From Diphasiastrum complanatum (Eukaryota; Streptophyta; Lycopodiopsida; Lycopodiales; Lycopodiaceae), in assembly GCA_029204225.1 (NCBI GenBank), contig CM055103.1, positions 21,578,709 to 21,642,708 of the forward strand: a stretch of DNA of 64,000 bases, written 5' to 3'. A program made the position numbers and the translations under genes. Under the pieces are notes generated by a model that saw only the letters and a program-made list of their open reading frames with translations, had not been told where the DNA came from and made no database searches. Shown piece by piece: positions 26,201-41,200 of the stretch; position 1 is the stretch's first letter, and each line of letters starts with the position of its first letter.

Positions 26201-29200
26201 AACATCATCGTGGGCAACAAGCAACATAAGAAATCCACCGTCGCTTTAACCTTGAGGCTTCTAAAGCCAATGGAGATTGGAGCTCGAGGCTGAAAACGAT
26301 ACACCAGAGTGAATGGACTAAAACCCGTGGCTGAATGCTTTGCGCTGTTATACGCAAACTCAATCATTTGGAGGTACCTTTCCCAATTTGACTGTCTCCT
26401 GGAAACATATGCACGAAGCATATCTTCCATAGACTGGTTCGTCCTTTCAGTCTGACCATTTGATTCAGGATGATCCGCAGACCCTAGACTTAAAGTGGTC
26501 TCTATTTTCTCAAAGACTGACTGCCAGAATTTGCCAGTGAACTTAGAGTCCCGATCACTAACAATATCATTCGGCAAACCAAACAACTTGAACAACTTTT
26601 CCACAAAAAGCTGAGCAAGTTCAAAAGCTTTGAAAGACTGCCTGGTTGGAATGAATCGCCCCATTTTGGTTACTCTGTCAACTATAACCCAAATAGCATC
26701 ATCTTGTTTTCCGTCCAACCACAAAGTCCATGGAAGTACTTTCCCATTTTCTTTCGAGAATTTCCAAAGGAAGTAACAAACCAACTGCCTTAAGTCTTTC
26801 AGTTTTATTTCCTTGGCATTGTCCACATTTGCAAACGTATACCTCGACTTGACCTTTTGAATTTGGCCGATAAAAATTCCTTTTTCTTCGGTCAAGCGTT
26901 CTTTCTGAGCTAGGGTGCCCAGCACACTGGTTGAAATCTTGGAATCTTGCACTCCAAGGTCACCACTAGATCTAGAAGTACCTGCGAGGACGTCTAGCCA
27001 AATATGACCGAAGTACCTATCGGTCTTACACAAATCTCTTAAGGACAGATATAACTTAGATTGGATCTCAAAAAAGCTTAACTGATTAGCCTCTCCAATC
27101 CAGCTTAAGGCATCCGCGACCTTAACTAAGGCCAACCACATCATTGATATGCCTTAATGCTTGATGGTATGGTAAATTTGGATCCATATAAATAATGTCT
27201 CCAAATTTTTAAAGCATGAAATAACTGCAAAAGGTGACTATGTGTAAAATAGGCATTGTAGACACGCATTTTTTGAGGTTTTCAAAACTCTGATTCATCT
27301 CTTCAGTCGAAGTAACCGGAGGACTATGTTTACTATGTCGGCTAGTTCTTTTCGACCCTTTGTCAAGGGCAATGCAATTACCACATAACCCATGATAAAT
27401 CTATGAAAAAATCCTGTAAAGCCTAGAAAGGATTTGACATCATGGATGGTTTGGGGTATAGGCAACTCACGAACTGACGGACTTATTAGGGTCAATTTCC
27501 AACACATGGTCCGAAATAATGTGACCGAGATAAACCAATCTCTTCTGGAGAAAGACACGTTTGGATTCCTTGGCAAAGAGTTTCTCTTGTCTAAGTAACT
27601 TTAAGATAGTCCTGAGATGCTCCTCATGCTCCTCGAAGGTTTTACTATAGATGAGAATATCATCTAAGTCAACAATGACAAACTTTCCCATATACAGACG
27701 AAGGAGATCGTTCATCATCTGCTCATCATCATCTACTGGAAAGTTACAGGAGCATTTGTCAAGCCAAATGGTAAGACCAGAAATTCATAATGGCCATATC
27801 TAGTCCTAAACCCAATTTTTTCCAAATCCTCCGGTTGTACAAAGTGCAAAAAACAATGAAGGCACACAACTTCATTAAGTTCAGGCCTTGTCAAATCGGA
27901 TGTTTTCGAGTTATTATAGAATAACCAACTGTTCCACTTTTGTAATTGCATGACACTTTAGGCTGCAAAGCTAGCAGGATCATACAAACACCCATAATCT
28001 GATTTAAATCACATCCATCTAACACAAACAGGAAAGGTTTGAAATTTGGCAATAGCAGGCAAGGAACTCAGAAAACCTGCTCCGTCACACAGTCCATGGC
28101 ATCAATAACCAAAGCCACAACATCTGATCTTCGAATAGCCTGAAGAGCACGATTTACTGACAAGGATTCTGTTTTGCTACCAGCTGCAGCAACAGCAGCC
28201 CGCCGCCTGATCCCTGCAGTATCAATTAGCTGAAAAAGCTGCAAAGGAACCAGTCACTGTATCAGCATTGCCAAGTTGAAGGATGTCATGCTCAATTCTT
28301 TGACCATATCAAATCCGATGGATAGAAAGGGAAATCACATGTTTTCTTATTTCAGCCAAGAGATTCGTAACATGAAAAGGGGGAAAATTATACTGCTTTG
28401 TTCAGTGCAAGCCAGAGCAGTATGTCATACAAAGGCTTCCAGCCTACTAAAGTGGTTACATTAACATTCGTACTTCACCTATCTATCTTAATGAAGGTCC
28501 AGTTTGCAAGTAAAATAGAAGATGTCGTCATACCTTACCATTAGGTCCAGTAAACTCTGTGTCAATCGCATCCCTTGTAGTTCCACTCACAGGGCTAACA
28601 ATTGTTCTCTCTTCGCCTACTAGGGCATTCAAAATACTACTTTTACCAACATTTGGCTTTCCAATAATGGCAATTGCAAGCCGTTCCTTCTCTTTGTTAT
28701 CCAAATCATCTCGCATCTGTAACAAAAATTCATGCAAACCTTTTATCATAACTTCTGCAAACATACCAACTGAAAAACCAGTGTAACATGAAAAAATGCA
28801 TGGAATGATTGAAACAAGCATATAGCTCAAAAATGAGCATAAGATAATTTACTAATTTCTCCATAGGTGTGCAAAAACACAGAAATTTGTTAGTAACATT
28901 TCAGAATCTCAAAGACCAAACTAGAAATGTAATTTGTGGTTTGACAACATATGTTAACAATATTCAAAAGCTACTAGTCCATTTAAACTTGACAGCAAAA
29001 TGTTTCTGACCTTATGCCTATAAAGAGTGATGTCCATGAAGCATGCTTCATCACTTTTATTGAGCACTTTTACATCTCGCTCCATAGTTAAGGCTTTATA
29101 TGAGCAGGTCCTCGGTTGCTTCAGGACAAACAATTAGCCGTTCAAGATTGTTTCATATTACACCTATCTAGGGATACTTTTCATGGGGTGTTATTAGTAT

Positions 29201-32200
29201 GAGACATACCATCGTCCGATTAGGGAAGGGGAAGACATCTTTGGTCGATATAGAGAGATTGTGCTATCAGAGACATATCAGGGATGTCGAGAGTAAGTGC
29301 CACCTCTATGATACATTGGTTACACTTACAGCTATGTATGTGGCCTTGCGACGTAATTCGATGTACTCCAGTGACAAAGATATTGAGGCTTTGAGAGCAC
29401 ATACATGACACTTTATGGGACTAATATAAGAGCACTATTTTTAACATATTTAGCAGTCTTAGCTTGGTTAGTTAGTTGTATAGACGGCTTTTGTTTAAGA
29501 AAGTTTGTACCCTTTTCTTTTTGGTTGCTTAGAGACTTTACCCTATGACTCAAGCTCTATCAGTTGTTTATCACACTTGACATGTACTACTCGTTTTGCA
29601 TACCTTACGATAGTTTACAAACATTAATACAAAGCTCTCTCTCTCTCTCATAAAGAATCCACTCATTGATAAAACATTCAAGGACAGCGAAGGGATGGGT
29701 ACGGCATGGCGCACAAAAAAAGATAATTCGTTTTATCCGTAACCAGCCGTAGGGATGCTTTGCGGCAAAGAGCCAAACTGAAGAGCACACGAATTCTCGT
29801 GGACAATGATCTTACCTACATACAAGTGGCAAAAAGACGTCAAGCTTTCTAGGAAGCCAAAACATCAGGACAGCGGGTGATTTACCGAGATGGCCAAATT
29901 CGTTATCTTGACAGCACTCCTAGTAGCTCTCGCCAATAGGAAGAAGGGGTTTTCGGGCACAGGTGCATCCTAGGGCCCCGTCCACACCAATTACATAATG
30001 GCATGCACTCATCCTCCACTGCTGATGACCTTATTGATTTCAATACAGGGAGGGACATTCTATTCTTTACGGAGAAACATGAGAACCAGGTTAGAGGATT
30101 GCCTACATTTTCAGGATACAGATGGGATTCGGCATATAGGACAGAGATGAGAGCCATGAGTGGCAGAAGTTCAGGTGGAGTCTTATAAAGCCCCTACCAA
30201 GGATTCACTAGCCAAGCAAGTCGCAACAAAGCAACACAAGGGAATCGGATGGTGGACAAACCAACCCAACCAGATTTAGATCTTACGAATCTAGCCCCCA
30301 AGCTATGGATCAATCCCTCATTGAGGGATATAGGAGTCACACCATCAGCATGTAGCTACTAGCACCACAATCAAGCATACACTAGTGAGAGCCGAATGGG
30401 TATACTTACTTATACCCTCCCAAGGCCCATGCACCACTAGTAGTGCACTGTGCCACCTCACTAGACACCTCTGCAGCCTATCTGGGCCACATCATCCAAT
30501 TCCCCTATTACTCACTGATAGACCCATAATAAATCCACCATCATGAGTTTAGGCCTCCAACCATTAATTATGACCATATGCACATGAGGGCCCCTAACCC
30601 CTCATAATCATAATTAACTTACGGGTTGTAGGCTTATTGATCTCTAGCGGGACACGCTATCCGAGACCAATCGTTGGCATGACAAAGTCGCATGCTTATA
30701 TCGAGAGACATTACATCCAGTCATGGGGTTCATCAGGCATGATGAACATGCACGGTATATCTGGGTTCGCCTATCAGCACGCAACATTGGCTTGGACAGG
30801 AATCTCTGTATTGCAGCTTGCTACTTCCCCCCAAAGTCCTCTTCCTTTGTGAAGGGCGTTGGTTTTCCATATGTTGATCTTTGCCCCAGTTGTTTAAAAC
30901 GAAGCAACATATGTATCAATTTCCAAGTACTCCTTGATTGTTATGACTGGACAAATGTGTGGTATGAATGTGTGTTCTACTTGACACTAGGTCCTCCCAT
31001 AACGTACTTACGACTCTAATTGAAAGGTTGAATGTGAGCACGCAACCATCCTTGTACTAGGACACAATCGTGAGGGCTGATGGAAAGGGTGTTGTTGGAG
31101 GAGCTTTCAGGGTTGTGGGTATGCCATTAACCATTCAGAGTTAAGTTAAGAAGTTATATAAAGATAATGTGTTGGGCGTGTTTCGATGTGGTACTGGGGA
31201 TATATTGGCACGTAGCACGGAAGTTCTACATCGCTTGGGGTACTCATGTGCATGAGTTCTAGGGTGGTGATAGAATCCATTCACTTCAAGGTGAGCTCGA
31301 TGTGCCTCCAGGACCTTTGTTCATGGTTTAGTATGTGGGGATTCGTTGTAAGTATATGTGATTTTGTTTTTGTTTGATATGTTTATTGTTGGTTGCAAAA
31401 GTAACATATGGCAAGAACAAATTGACTTACCTAGGAACCTAAACCAACAGACGGGTCATGGCGTATGTGTGTGAGCTTATTGACGCTTGAACTCCCCAGG
31501 GGCAAAGGACAATAAGGAGTTTGTCAAGCATAAATATCCTATTCCGCATATTGATGATCTAGTATTGTACGCTGCTACTATTTTAAGCAAAGTTGTTTTA
31601 AAAATGGAAATCATTAACTCTGAGTTCATGAATTGCATGTGCATAACACAACCTTCGGAACTTGTTTTGGTAGCTATACCTATCTGGTTATGCCTTTTGA
31701 TTGACTACTGCCTCAATAACGTGTATGATGTTGATGAACGATGTACTCTGACCATCTATGAATGACATTTTGGTTTGCAGTTGTGATGTTATGTTGCATG
31801 TAACTCACCTGAGAACTGTTTTGTCAACCCTGAGGGATAACATCTTGTTTTCTAATGATAATAAAAGATAGCATATTTGAGTTTTATCGTGTCAGCTAAA
31901 GGCATAAAACTGAGTCAAAGAAAAGTTGTTCTTCTCTTTCCGTGGCCTATACTTACAAACTTGATGGTATTGAGAGGCTCTCTTGGATTGATTGAATTTT
32001 ATTGCAAAGGTGTGTGGGGTTATTCACACATGGCTATACCCTTTGACTAATATGCTATAGAATAATAAGTGGACGGAAGTTTGGCAGCGAAGTCTCGAGG
32101 CTTTGAAACAAGCTATGGCTAACTTTGTCACATTAAAAATAGTAGACCCTCGGAAACCATTTGTCATAGTAACGGATGCAGGTGATATCGTCACTGGGAC

Positions 32201-35200
32201 AATTCTGATGCAAGAGGATAGGCCAGTGGCCTTTGAGAGCGAGAAGCTCGACCCTGCTTAGAAGAATTCTATGCCATTGTCCATGCTTTGAAAGCATGGA
32301 GACATTATTTGTGTGGTGCGCCAACCATGACATTTTATGTATTTCTACAATTAGCCAGGTGGGCTAGCTTGATGCAAGAAGTTCACATGGCAATTCGATA
32401 CATGAAAGGTGCTGAAAATCGTGACTAATGCATTATCTCGTATATTGTGTCAGATGTCTTTTCTGGTCATAGAGAATGACCTAATTGCTGAGATTAGACA
32501 GATTTAGCAAGAGGATCCTCATTGTTTATTGTAAGGAAGTTGTGAGAGAAGTAAATCTTGGCCAAGTAGAGTCTCAAAAGTAGAACTCTAATCTCTTTGC
32601 TCACACTTGCCTAAAATATACCATGGCATATGGTATAGCTAAAGGAAATGGCAAACTTCCCATTCCAGTTAATAAAGGGCTGTGTAAGGAGATTTTACAT
32701 TTATGCCATGATAGTATTGCTGCTAGTCATTCTGGTGTGGATTGGACCTATGAGATGATCCTATGCAACTTTTGGTGGCCCAATATGGTTTTAGGCCTAC
32801 TAGTCTTGTTATGGTGGGAATTCATCAAAGTGCCTAGTACAGCTGGGTAAAATGCTTGAGTTAGTTGAAAAAATTTAATACAAGCAATCGTGGTGCTAGT
32901 AAGAGCTGAGTACGATCGCCAATAGTATGGGATGTTGGTTATCGTAGGAGGCTTGATTAGGCCAATTGTTGTCAGTCAACAACTCCGGTGTACGAAAGTG
33001 AGTCAGTTGTGATTCTATTTAGGAGCATGCAGAGGAGATCCATGAGCCAACAAGGATATTGGATAGGCGGGGGAAACACATGTGTAACCGCTTGATCTTT
33101 GATATCCTTAGTTGCTTGGCATGGAAGACCTCTTGCAAATGTTGCCTGGGAGACCACGCACGGTTTGCATGCACAGTACCCTAGTTTTGTCATCGCGGAC
33201 GATGTCTTCTTTTGAGGGGGAAGGGATGTTAGAGCTTTTACTCCCTATAAACTGTAAGTAGTGGGCCAATATTGGACCTTAGAGAGTCATGCTTAGCTTT
33301 GGCATGGGGTACTGGGTCATTTATTAGGAGTGGCCGGACTGCCTCTTAAAAGTAAGAGAGTTGACTATCTGGGACACTTCGTCCAATGAATGAATGACAC
33401 ATGCCAGGGTTGACCGATCAAACATGATGTGTCACATGCTCACTGGGGCACTCGATCCAGTGTATGAGTGACACATGTCAGCCTACTCGCTTGCCTATAT
33501 GTCAAGGTACTGCCAAGTGCCAAGTGTTGACTGTGCACGGAATTGGCCATGTGTCGACATTAGGAATGGTCGGCGCTAAGGGGTGTTTGAGGATTGTGCA
33601 TATGTGAGCCTAGAGAGAGGCATTCCTCATGGAATTGGCCATGTGTCGACATTAGGAATGGTCGGCGTTAAGGGGTGCTTGAGGATTGTGCATATGTGAG
33701 CCTAGAGAGAGGCATTCCTCATCACATTCTATGCAGCAAAGGTTGGGTGGAGGCAGCCAGCTCCTTATGGTTTTGGTGGATGCTAATTACTTGCTGAGGA
33801 TTGAATAAAGCTTGAGTTTTGAGATCAATCTATGCATGGTTTACTAATGTTTGTAGGTTGAGTTCATAAAGGAGTCTGACACCAGAACTAGCCGATTGTG
33901 GAATCATATAGTTACCGAGCATCTAGTTCGATGGAAAGGTCATACAGATGATGATGACTCTTGGGAGAAGGAAGGTAGCCTGAAAAGGAACTTCCCTAAC
34001 TTGAATAAGGAGGGAAGAATGTCATGCCCACGTTCGGACTGATCTTGGATTATTATCCCATAAGGAGGTCAGTAGGGGTTAGGACCCTCATGGATTTAGG
34101 AGAAGTGGATGAGGTGGCCCAATTAGGCTGCTAACGTGTCCAGCGAGGCGTCACAGTGCAATACTAGTGGTGCACGGGCCTTGGAGGGTATAAGAATACC
34201 CATAGGGCTCTCACTAGTGTACGCTTGATCTTGGTGTTGGTAGGTAATGTTGCTGGTGTGATTCCTCTCTCCTGTTAAGTGTGATTGATCCATAGCTAAG
34301 GGGCTAGATCCGATCGATCTAGGTTTGGCTGGGTTGGTTGATCCACCATTCGATTCCCTTTTGTTTTCTTGTTGTGGTTGCCTAGTCTTTGATCCTTGGC
34401 AGAGGACTTGAAACCTGGTAACCATGAAACTCGGTCTCAAAGCAATACATTGTCGCCAATCCTAATGAAGATCTCTAGAAAGGATATTTGACTCATCATC
34501 TAACAGTATCTCAGTCTCTGCTCTGGGGCCTCTCTTTAAAAAAAAGGAGGTGATCTGGGTCTAGGAGTCTAGGTGTCCATACTGATCTCTCTGACATACA
34601 TCTCTACGAAGCATGAACATCTCATGCAACATCAAGGCCACCCATCAAGGATCTACGTATGAATAATTGAACATAGTGTGACTGGAGAATCACATAGCAT
34701 CCTCTGATCTCGTAATAAACATGGCATCTAAATAAGAAATGCCCCTTTAACTCCACCTCTCCCAACTTGCATAAATAGCAAAGCCTACTCATGTGAGGAA
34801 TGCCCTGGAATCCGCCTGTCTCCACATACAACTGATGTGGGGAAACCCAAAACTATCCCAATGTATAAATCTTCTATGTGAAAAATTTTCTGGTACAAAA
34901 CTTTATACAGCCCCTCGAATCTTCCTTCGCTCAGACTAGTGAAATAGATGTAGCCCCGTGCTCAGGTCTGTCTTAGCTCAGATCTATCTTCGCTCACATG
35001 AACTCTCCAACTAGCAGTAATTTATTTCTTCTCAAACCAGCGAACAAAGTAGCAGAGGATAGTGGATTTATTTCTGCTAAAATCAATGATTCAACACCTT
35101 CAATTTAGTGCTCTAACATAAGATGCAACTTAATGATTTGTTTATGCTTAAACCAGTACTTCAACTAGCCTCAAATTAATGCAGTCAGACCAACGCGTCA

Positions 35201-38200
35201 TCCAGTCTCAAAGAATTGTTTTACTTCCACTCAGATCACTTCTATGACCAATTTGCAGAAAAATAGATGAGCAGATTGTTGTTCACGAACATCAACTTTC
35301 GATGTTTCCAGAACAATGATCAATTTGCCTTCATCAAGCTATCTAGCAACTTGCAGCAATCTTAAATAATAAATTTTCCAACAATCCTATCTGCAATCTG
35401 ACTTGCAGAACTACATCAACTTTCTGCAGCGAACCTGCAACAAACAACTAAACCTCCAACAATTGATCTCTACCTGAGATCTGAGGCAAACTTCGTAGTC
35501 TCCTCATGTAGCACAACTCTTCTCCTTGTAGAGCTGAATCTCCTTCGACGAAGCTGCCACCCTTGTAGATGAAAATTGAAACAGTTGGCTAGGGACACCA
35601 CCTCCACACCTCGAAGATGGTCAAATCAATCTGCATATGATGATTGATCATGTTCTTTGAGTACCTCCTAGTTCTCTTGAATCTTGAACCTATGTTAGAA
35701 AACCAACTCATTCATACAAGTTACCCAAGACAAGATTCCTATTGTTGTTAGACAATAGTCATACACATGAGAGAGACCACAAACAACAATGATGAAGCAT
35801 ATTGATGTACTCCAACTATGTCCCATTGCATATGGACTAGGGCTAGGGCGCACTACATACTTATAGACAATAGTCTATGCCAAAAAAACAAAAGCAAAAG
35901 CAAAATCAACCTTAAAGCAGTTGCCTAATTGATGTCTCTCTATAAAGTAAAAGCACCCAACACCTATCTATAATAAAACTTGTGTTCTATTAGATGATTG
36001 TAGAATATTGCCAATTCAGCTGAGAGTCATGCAACGCATGGGATCTTGTGATCCTAGACTAGCTCAATATCAAAGGTTTTGTTCAAGAGCATCAGTTGTA
36101 TGATCAATTGGAATGGAAGTTTGATAGAGATTCCCAATCAATGATCTAAAAATTTCCAAGCCAACGTTATAAAAAACTTCAACACCTCAATGGAAGCAGT
36201 AACGTGCTAGACTCATTGAACCCATATATTTAATATAATTGTATAACTAACTATGATAGTGCATCTTTCATGGTTAAATAACCTTGAATGTTAGAATCAA
36301 TAGACAACCTTGCATGTTAGAATCAACACATGAAATAAAAATTTCGACAATTGGCTTGTAAGACTTTATCAATTTTTTAAGAGCACTATTCCCAATGTAA
36401 AATTCATGACACTATTTAATATCTAATTGTCACAATTTGCCATACTTGAAAGCCATTGATGAATACTCTACCATATTAGTTTCTAGCAATTCAAGGATTG
36501 CTAACCACAAATTTCTCAAGTCCTGGATCATGCACTAAAATCCATGATTCAACATATCTCTAAATCTTAAATCTAGCCTCCTTTGCAAATGACTGCAAAC
36601 GCACATGTCTAAAAAGTTTGCTTGAACATTTTCTAAGCTATGATCCACCGTTTTTGCTAGTTTCCTCTGAATTGACAAGCTATAACATTGTTACTGGACT
36701 ACACCAAGGAGCATAAACAGCACCATTTATTTATGCATGGTCCTTGTATTCAGACTCAAAGACCATGTCAACTGTCTCAACCAGGATATAGCCTCTTTAA
36801 ATCTAGATATCTGATTACGAGATTTCAATCCTTAAATAAATTGGTTGATCGCACATGAAGTGCAAATAAAAGAATCGTCATAATAATTGTTGAAGAGTAA
36901 TGCCTATTTTACCCCTTTGGCTAAGCACTAATTATGTTGTAAGTTGTACATAACTCATGGGGCATGTTATTAATTAAATACATGAGACCCCTTTTGTAAG
37001 TTGAGTTAATTAGTGCAAGTGACCCATTTAGCCAAGTAGCTCACTCATATGGTTGACACCTAGACTTTCCATGCATGTATTTGAGGTGCTTGCCTCACAA
37101 GGGATTTGGAGGACCCACGCCCTCCTCTCTCTCTCTAGCATTTCATTTTCTCTTCTAACTTTTGGTGTGACGTTTTCCATAGCTATGTTTCTCAAGCTTT
37201 CTTGGTTGATCTAGTATTGAAGTTAAGATACTCCATAGCTAGGTCTTGCAATTCATCAATAACACATTGGCTTATCGCTATAAAAATGAAAATTAGCTCA
37301 ATGATATTATCAGCAGTGCAACAATACCTCAAGAGATGTCAAGTGGGCGCAAACATCATCTAACAAATCCCCTGTTCCCGTCCCTGAGATGGCAGAAACT
37401 GGTATAGGAGTGAACCTGGGGTCACAACATCCTCAATCATACTTATCCAGATTTTGCATTATACAATCTTAACAAGAATGCTCCAGATTGACAAAGAACC
37501 ATAAGCATGGCAACCATATATAGGCTATGAAATGGTAAGATGTATAACCATATAACTATATGAGTATGTAACTAATGTAAACAAAAAGATAATCTTAGAT
37601 GATGAAATATATCGATGTCATGTCTATGATAGTACCCCACATAACGAAGGAAGAGTGCAATCCTTGATAATGAAGTGAAACGTTCACTTTCTCAAGAGTA
37701 CAACATAATGTGACTTGCTTTAAGGTTATGATTGTGCTCACCCAAGACACCAAAAATCAGCAGCCTGTAGAAGACCTTTGACAGGTGACTCACATTTGTT
37801 AACAGCAAGTGTAATGAATTTGTTTGAATGTTTCTTCCTCAGCCATTCTGCTATGTCTAGATCAGAAGCATTAACTCCGGCCTGCCAGGAAGTCAATTTC
37901 ATAGTTGAGTCGTAAATTTCTCAAGAGCTCAAGACAACCAGAAATGTTGACATCACAGGTTAGGCCATCCCCACCTGACCATCAACAACAAAAATAATTG
38001 CCAGAGCTTCTTCAACAGCAGAAGCAGCTTGTCGCTCAATCAAAGCAGGAAGCCCAGCAGCAGCTGCATCCTTTAGAGCCTGAGCAACGGCAACAGGCCC
38101 TCCCCCACGAGTTATGGCCAATGCATCAGATCCTTGGCTTTCTGAACTGGGAACACTGACAACCCCACCAGTATCCACAACCATAAATTCCTTATCCTCC

Positions 38201-41200
38201 CAAAATGCTCTGGTGTAAACCCGGTCTCTAGTGACCCCTGGTTCATCATGCACAATCGAGACATTTCGCTGCATACACACAAAAAGACGAATTTGTCACT
38301 TCCAAAATTCAGCTTGTCATAAACCTGCCTATTGGCTGTTACACAATAAAATGCAGCAATATAAACTGAAAAATTGGACAAATTTAAAACCTACACCAGC
38401 TATGCGATTGAATAACGCAGACTTTCCAACATTTGGCCGTCCGACTATGGCCACTTTTGGAAGAAGATAATCTGGTATCTGCAGTAGGAGCATCCGAATC
38501 CCAACTAGTTCACAGTTACATATATTGACTAGTTCACAGTTACATATATTGACATGATAAACTAACAAATTCTCCCCACTCTAAATCAAGCAGGAGACAA
38601 AGTAACCTTCTGTTAGAGAAAATAAAAGAGACACAAAAGCGCACATACTAAGAACTTTGATGAAAAAAGGATAATACTCCAAACTTGAAACGCTACATAT
38701 TGTATTTCTGACCATCACAAAAATAGAATTACCTGTTGCTCAAAATCAAGAACTTTCTGCCTCCTGGTTCCTTTCGTTTCAGCTTTCCCTTCAGGGCTTT
38801 CTACAAGAAAGCAAAAAACCAAGGAAATGCCAACCTTGCTTGGAAACTCACAAAAGAATGAATTGTACATGGTTTTAACATACACGCCTCTCAATGAAAA
38901 AATTACAGACATATTTTTATAATGGTGAAAGTGGAATTATCTTGATAGCCACAGTGAAATAGCAAGAGGCGTGCAACTAACAGCAGCCAAGAATGAGCAA
39001 TAGAGGGCCCTTGATAACAATTCCCACATTATGAATTTCTTTCAAAAATAGCAAAGGAAAGCTTAGTATTAAAAAATTTCAAGCTTTGATTAGTTTCCAA
39101 AGTGATCAAAAATATTTACATCTTCTTTTGATTCTAGAAAGGAGCCAGTATGCCAAAACTTCATACTATGAGTCACCTACTCTTTCTGTAACAACTCATT
39201 CTTAGAATAAAGCCATTCCTTACCAAGAATTAAATCTACCTTATCTAAATTCACTGTGTGAAAGGTAAGCCTATCTACATAATCCTGAATCTTTAGCGAC
39301 AAGTGAGGGACAATCTACTATCAGATCTAATAGTCGTCGCTTGTTGCCATCTTGACCACATAATTATGGTCACTTGGCATGGTGGCCAACTTGAGATTCT
39401 ACATTAGTTTAGAGTTACCTGGAGCCTTGAAGGATTGACCTCCAGACTTCTTTTATTTCTTCTGCCCCCAAGAGAAACAAAGACGTCACTTTTGTTTGGC
39501 CTTGTCGAAGTCAGCCATATGCAACTTAGGACGTTTCTTCCTTCCCACACATGGGAATCAATGTCAAAAACCTTCTCTTTTCCCTTCTTGTGAAAGGGAC
39601 TCAAAGATGTCTTGTACTTAGGCTCTTGCATAGGAGAATGTTGCTTCCCGAGCCACAAAATGGGTGTCATTAAAAATTTTTGCAAATCTTATGCAATCCT
39701 CCAAACTATGTGGCTGATTGTGATGCACGTCAAGCTAGTAGTCCTTCAGCAAATTGAGAATGAAGTGTAGCCTGAGCAAATTCGGGTCCATGCGACTAGT
39801 GAAACGAGAAACAACCTCCTAAAAATCCTAAATGAGTGGCCTCGTTCACATTTGCAAGGTTGCAGATTGATGATAATGCTCGAAATCATCCAAAACCAAC
39901 AAAAAGGCTTCTTGAAATTTCTCCCAACCACGCCACCATGGCCTAACCTGTCAAATCCTGCCACCATGTATAAACCTTGCCATGTAAAAGCATGATCGCA
40001 GGAGCAATCCGGGTGTTGTTGGGCGAGCCATGCATGAAAAAATGAGAATTCTATCAATCCAACCACACCAAACCACCTCTGGGTGCCTGTCTTTCTTGTC
40101 CCCCAAGAAAAATTTAGGTCCAAACATCAGGTGTAGCAAGCCTACTTGGACAAGTTCATTGCCTAAATCTCCTGCTCCACCTGTTCATGCTTAGCATTCA
40201 TGTCCATAATTTGTTGTTGTAGCAATTGAAATGGCATGCACCATATCCTACAAGTCGGCCACAGTTGGGCCTGAGGATGATGGTGCATGAGTTCCTTTTG
40301 CAATGGGCTCCATAACTAGGGTGGCTAGATAGTGCAAAGATTTGGAAGAGAAATAGTGAAATTTCAGCAAAAACAGCGATGAAATCCCAACTATATAAAA
40401 ATAGCCTAAAGAAGCTTCAAAAAGCTCTTAAGTTTAACCGAGATAGTTGATTGGATAGAGGCCCTAGCCACAATCGATTGTTTGAATTCCATGATAGATC
40501 ATTCAAGTGATAACTCTTCTGCACAATCCGACCTAGCCAATGAAGACAAAATTCTTGATTTCACTACAGGAGAGATAGGGAGCGAGCTAAAGGACAACGT
40601 TGGGATCAGTGAACCCCTAGTGATCGAACTAAGTCAAGTGTTAGGCTTGATAAAAGACGAGAATATATAGACGAGGATGTCCTACGGTACTTGGATCCTA
40701 ACAGATGTCATCACCCGATAACATCAAGAACCACCCGTCTCCTAGACAAGGCAGATACCACAAAAACGACATTTTGACATCAACAAAGACATCTCTGCCA
40801 CTTATTGATATTGTAGCCCACGTCGACATATAAAGATGTAGTACTACTATTCAAAAGGGCAAGGGCAAGTGTGTGGCTAAGTGAGATTCACCAAACACTT
40901 CACCATATCACACAAACTCTCACCAGACATATAATCATGTTATTGAGTGTCATTATATTTGGTAAGACTAGTGATATTGCCACAACTACACAAACTTATA
41001 GGGTGGAGTGAGGAGGGAATATGAGAAGAAGGCGATTCTAGATTTGCCATACCAACACTCTAAGTAAATGTTATTCAATTTCAATCTTGGTTTTCCCTAA
41101 GCCGGAACTCACAACAAACCCATCACACAAGGCATCAGCATTTCATAGAGGCTCTATAGTTAAAAAATGATTGTCTTCATCAAAAATTAGGTATTGCATG

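Larger units (their letters stand above)
25693..27960 (-). mobile_element. Ty3/gypsy chromovirus remnant
   Basis: Minus-strand order matches a chromovirus polyprotein: RT (27300-27951), integrase (26194-27144), C-terminal integrase segment (25940-26125) and chromodomain (25720-25956), then polypurine tract and LTR. Frameshifts split the polyprotein, and RNase H and part of the integrase zinc domain are poorly preserved. The left part of pol and all of gag are missing; the copy ends near 27960 only 117 bp from Der exon 8. It fills the side of intron 8 closest to that exon. Confidence 0.88.

Noticed and set aside
28534-28830. Separate small GTPase gene at 28.5 kb
   Set aside because: The P-loop exon is phase-matched with exons on both sides and is the second GTPase domain of Der.
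34123-34440. 105-codon minus-strand ORF
   Set aside because: It is antisense to the LTR starting at 34020 and has no domain.
37960-38568. Bacterial or organellar der gene inserted in nuclear DNA
   Set aside because: The coding parts are interrupted by introns with GT-AG borders, so it is a eukaryotic nuclear gene.
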